From positions 925-9,241 of the forward strand of contig PKWH01000210.1 in the NCBI GenBank assembly GCA_003131985.1: a stretch of 8,317 nt of DNA, read 5' to 3'. The DNA comes from Acidobacteriota bacterium (lineage in GTDB: Bacteria; Acidobacteriota; Terriglobia; Acidiferrales; UBA7541). How positions within the stretch are numbered: the first letter of the stretch is position 1; each line of letters starts with the position of its first letter. Below are positions 6,266 to 8,317 of the stretch, in pieces. Under the pieces are notes generated by a model that searched no databases, had not been told where the DNA came from, and worked only from the letters and a program-made list of their open reading frames with translations. The translations under genes were made by a program, and so were the position numbers.

Positions 6266-8214
6266 GCGCCATCGCCCAACCTGTTGTTGCCACGGCGCGC
6301 CGCGCGCAACCGAAGCCTTCCGGCTGGAAGGAGCTGAAGACGCTCGTTCCGTATGTGCTGCGGTACAAGGGCATGACGGCTCTAGGTCTCTTAATGCTCG
6401 CGCTGATGGGCCTCGTGGGGGCGCTGCCTCAACTGATTATCGGCATGATTACGGATCTGGTGCAGGGATCACCGCGAACGCTTGCTACACTGGGCGGATT
6501 TTCGCGCAGACTTCTCTCGCCGCTTTTTTCAATCTATGCGCCCTTCAGCCGTCACGCTCTGGGGCTCTACTGCCTGATCCTCGTAATCGTGATGCTGGCC
6601 AAGGGATTTTTCTCGTTCTGGACACGATGGATATTGATCGGAGTTTCCCGCGAGATTGAGTACGACCTGCGCAACGATCTGCTGGCGCGCCTGGTCTTGC
6701 TGGAACCGGAATTTTACGTGCGCAATCGCACCGGCGATTTGATGTCCCGCGCCACAAATGACCTGAACGGAGTGCGCATGGTGCTCGGTCCCGGCATCAT
6801 GTACAGCGCGACGACGATCTCTACGATGGTCCTGGCGATTTTCTTCATGCTCAAACTTTCGCCGGGGCTCACGATGTGGGTCTTGATTCCTGTGCCGATC
6901 GTTGCCATCGTCACCCGGTATTTCGGCGAGATCATTCATCGGCTCTCGGAACAGATTCAGGCGGCGCTCGGCGTGCTTTCAACTCGCGCACAGGAAAATC
7001 TTACGGGCATGCGCGTCATTCGCGCGTACGCCCAGGAAAAGCAAGAAGTCGCGAAGTTCGACGAAGCCAATCGCGACTATGTAAACCGCAACATTAAACT
7101 CATCAGCACTTGGAGTCTTTTTTTTCCGGGCCTCTCTACTCTGATCGGCATGACCGTTCTGATCCTGTTGTGGCTGGGCGGCAAGCAAGTGATCGATCAT
7201 CGCGTTTCGCTTGGAACGTTCAACGCGTTTTACATGTTCTTGATCCAGCTCGTATGGCCGATGATCGCTCTCGGCTGGGTGACGAATATTTTCCAGCGCG
7301 GGGCCGCATCTATGGGCCGGCTGAACTACATCATGAACGCGGAGCCGGGGATTCGAGATTCGTCTGCCCCAGCGCATACGCCGACTGACCCTTTCAACAT
7401 GCGGCCGAATGGCGATGCTCCCGAGCCCCAGGAGAAATCCACAATCCGCGGCGAGATTGATTTTCGAAATCTTACGTTCACATATCCGACCTCCGGATCT
7501 GAAACGCACGCGGGATATCCGGTCCTCCACGACATCAACTTGCACGTTCCAGCAGGCACCACTCTTGCCGTCGTCGGGCCAACCGGCAGCGGCAAGTCCA
7601 CTTTGGCGGCTCTGATAGCGCGCTTGTGGGACGCGCCTCCCGGCACACTGTTCATCGACGACCGCTCGATCCGCGAATACCCGCTCACTGAACTTCGCAG
7701 CGCGATAGGGTACGTTCCGCAGGATACGTTCTTATTCAGCGAAACGATCAGCGAAAACATTGCATTCGGTGCGGTGGACGCGGCTGAAGAGCACATTCTG
7801 GAGGCGGCTGAAATCGCGAGTATCTCCGGCGAAATCGAAAGCTTCCCGCAGCGCTTCAGCACGATGGTGGGTGAACGCGGAATCACTCTCTCCGGCGGGC
7901 AGAAGCAGCGGACCGCGCTGGCGCGGGCGATCATGCGGCAGCCGAAAATATTGATTCTCGATGATTCGCTGGCCAACGTCGATACAGATACTGAAGAACG
8001 CATCCTGCGCCGCCTGCGCGACGTGATGCGCCGGCGCACGACCATTCTGATTGCTCACCGCGTTTCGACAGTCAAGAATGCCGATCAAATAGTCGTCCTC
8101 CGCGATGGCTACATCATCGAACGCGGAACGCACGATGAACTGCTCGCGCACAACGGCTATTACGCGGACCTGTATCAAAAACAACTTCTCGAAGAAGAGC
8201 TTGAGCGCGAATGA
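6262..8214 (+). CDS. ABC exporter half-transporter, degenerate-site subunit of a heterodimer
   Basis: This is a full 650-residue half-exporter with the ABCB/MsbA-type layout, similar to YheI/BmrC or TM287. The transmembrane domain spans about residues 35-340 with six helices, including GLLMLALMGLVGALPQLIIG and YCLILVIVMLAKGFFSFW. The nucleotide-binding domain covers ~395-640: A-loop Tyr408, Walker A G439-T447 (GPTGSGKST), Q-loop Gln487, signature LSGGQ 543-547, Walker B ending Asp567, then Asp568 where the catalytic Glu is expected, and H-loop His599. Asp for Glu marks a degenerate site, as in heterodimeric exporters where the partner carries the Glu. A Pro/Ser-rich stretch (361-395) joins the two domains. 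The family exports lipids, peptides or drugs; the substrate cannot be told. It overlaps the lipoprotein gene upstream and the next ABC gene downstream by ATGA. Confidence 0.95.
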   Translation: MSAIAQPVVATARRAQPKPSGWKELKTLVPYVLRYKGMTALGLLMLALMGLVGALPQLIIGMITDLVQGSPRTLATLGGFSRRLLSPLFSIYAPFSRHALGLYCLILVIVMLAKGFFSFWTRWILIGVSREIEYDLRNDLLARLVLLEPEFYVRNRTGDLMSRATNDLNGVRMVLGPGIMYSATTISTMVLAIFFMLKLSPGLTMWVLIPVPIVAIVTRYFGEIIHRLSEQIQAALGVLSTRAQENLTGMRVIRAYAQEKQEVAKFDEANRDYVNRNIKLISTWSLFFPGLSTLIGMTVLILLWLGGKQVIDHRVSLGTFNAFYMFLIQLVWPMIALGWVTNIFQRGAASMGRLNYIMNAEPGIRDSSAPAHTPTDPFNMRPNGDAPEPQEKSTIRGEIDFRNLTFTYPTSGSETHAGYPVLHDINLHVPAGTTLAVVGPTGSGKSTLAALIARLWDAPPGTLFIDDRSIREYPLTELRSAIGYVPQDTFLFSETISENIAFGAVDAAEEHILEAAEIASISGEIESFPQRFSTMVGERGITLSGGQKQRTALARAIMRQPKILILDDSLANVDTDTEERILRRLRDVMRRRTTILIAHRVSTVKNADQIVVLRDGYIIERGTHDELLAHNGYYADLYQKQLLEEELERE

Positions 8215-8317
8215 GCGATTTCCGCGAAGAAGAGAAACTCGGAAAACTGTACGACTCGGCGTTAACCCGCCGACTGATGAAGTACCTGCGCCCGTATCGC
8301 TGGCACGTCGTCGCCGC
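8211..8317 (+). CDS. Second ABC exporter half, N-terminus only
   Basis: ATG 8211 overlaps the preceding stop as ATGA. The 35 complete codons before the window edge read MSDFREEEKLGKLYDSALTR... and continue to a basic segment RRLMKYLRPYRWHVV. An amphipathic cytoplasmic start followed by L-x-K-Y-L-R-P-Y is typical of the elbow helix before TM1 in YheH/TM288-type partners. With the Asp-Asp Walker B in the first half, it is very likely the partner carrying the catalytic Glu. The rest is outside the window. Confidence 0.8.
   Translation, partial: MSDFREEEKLGKLYDSALTRRLMKYLRPYRWHVVA

Overview
This is a bacterial chromosomal window of moderately high GC with dense coding and no mobile elements, phage genes, tRNA/rRNA genes or CRISPR repeats that I can see. 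The protein style suggests Acidobacteriota (class Terriglobia, Koribacter-like). The cues are the wording of the AsmA-like protein, a PilZ protein with an N-C-H-G-C signature, a secreted family with G-L-R-P-G-R-D and D-W-A-G-S motifs, and a heterodimeric ABC exporter pair. That assignment comes from recall, not a search.

Layout. Positions 1-1067 hold the 5' part of a minus-strand gene for a membrane-anchored AsmA-like protein, which runs off the left edge. A ~200-bp divergent intergenic region (1068-1268) follows. It carries two GGTAAC half-sites exactly one helical turn apart around a good -35 box, a tandem AGAAAT..GCGC repeat and a small palindrome. The plus-strand gene at 1269-4328 encodes a 1019-residue protein: a PilZ-like domain, a Pro/Ala/Ser linker built from three ~26-residue repeats, and ~700 residues of coiled coil. 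An 81-bp gap at 4329-4409 carries a perfect TATAAT so placed that the next gene may have a leaderless transcript.

From 4410 to the right edge, five plus-strand genes are packed like one operon: a soluble protein of unknown function; a secreted protein (TTG start, overlapping the upstream gene by 38 bp, good Shine-Dalgarno); a putative lipoprotein; an ABC exporter half with a degenerate Walker B (Asp-Asp); and the first 35 codons of a second ABC half. The last two junctions are ATGA overlaps.

How they may work together. The two ABC halves almost certainly form a heterodimeric exporter. The secreted protein and the lipoprotein upstream could be envelope partners or simply co-transcribed; the sequence does not decide this. 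The PilZ/coiled-coil protein and the AsmA-like protein share a divergent control region and are both plausibly linked to the envelope or cell architecture. No clearly new system can be proved here. The best leads are the PilZ-coil scaffold with a CxxC replacing half of the c-di-GMP motif, and the conserved-looking cassette of unknown envelope proteins tied to a heterodimeric exporter.
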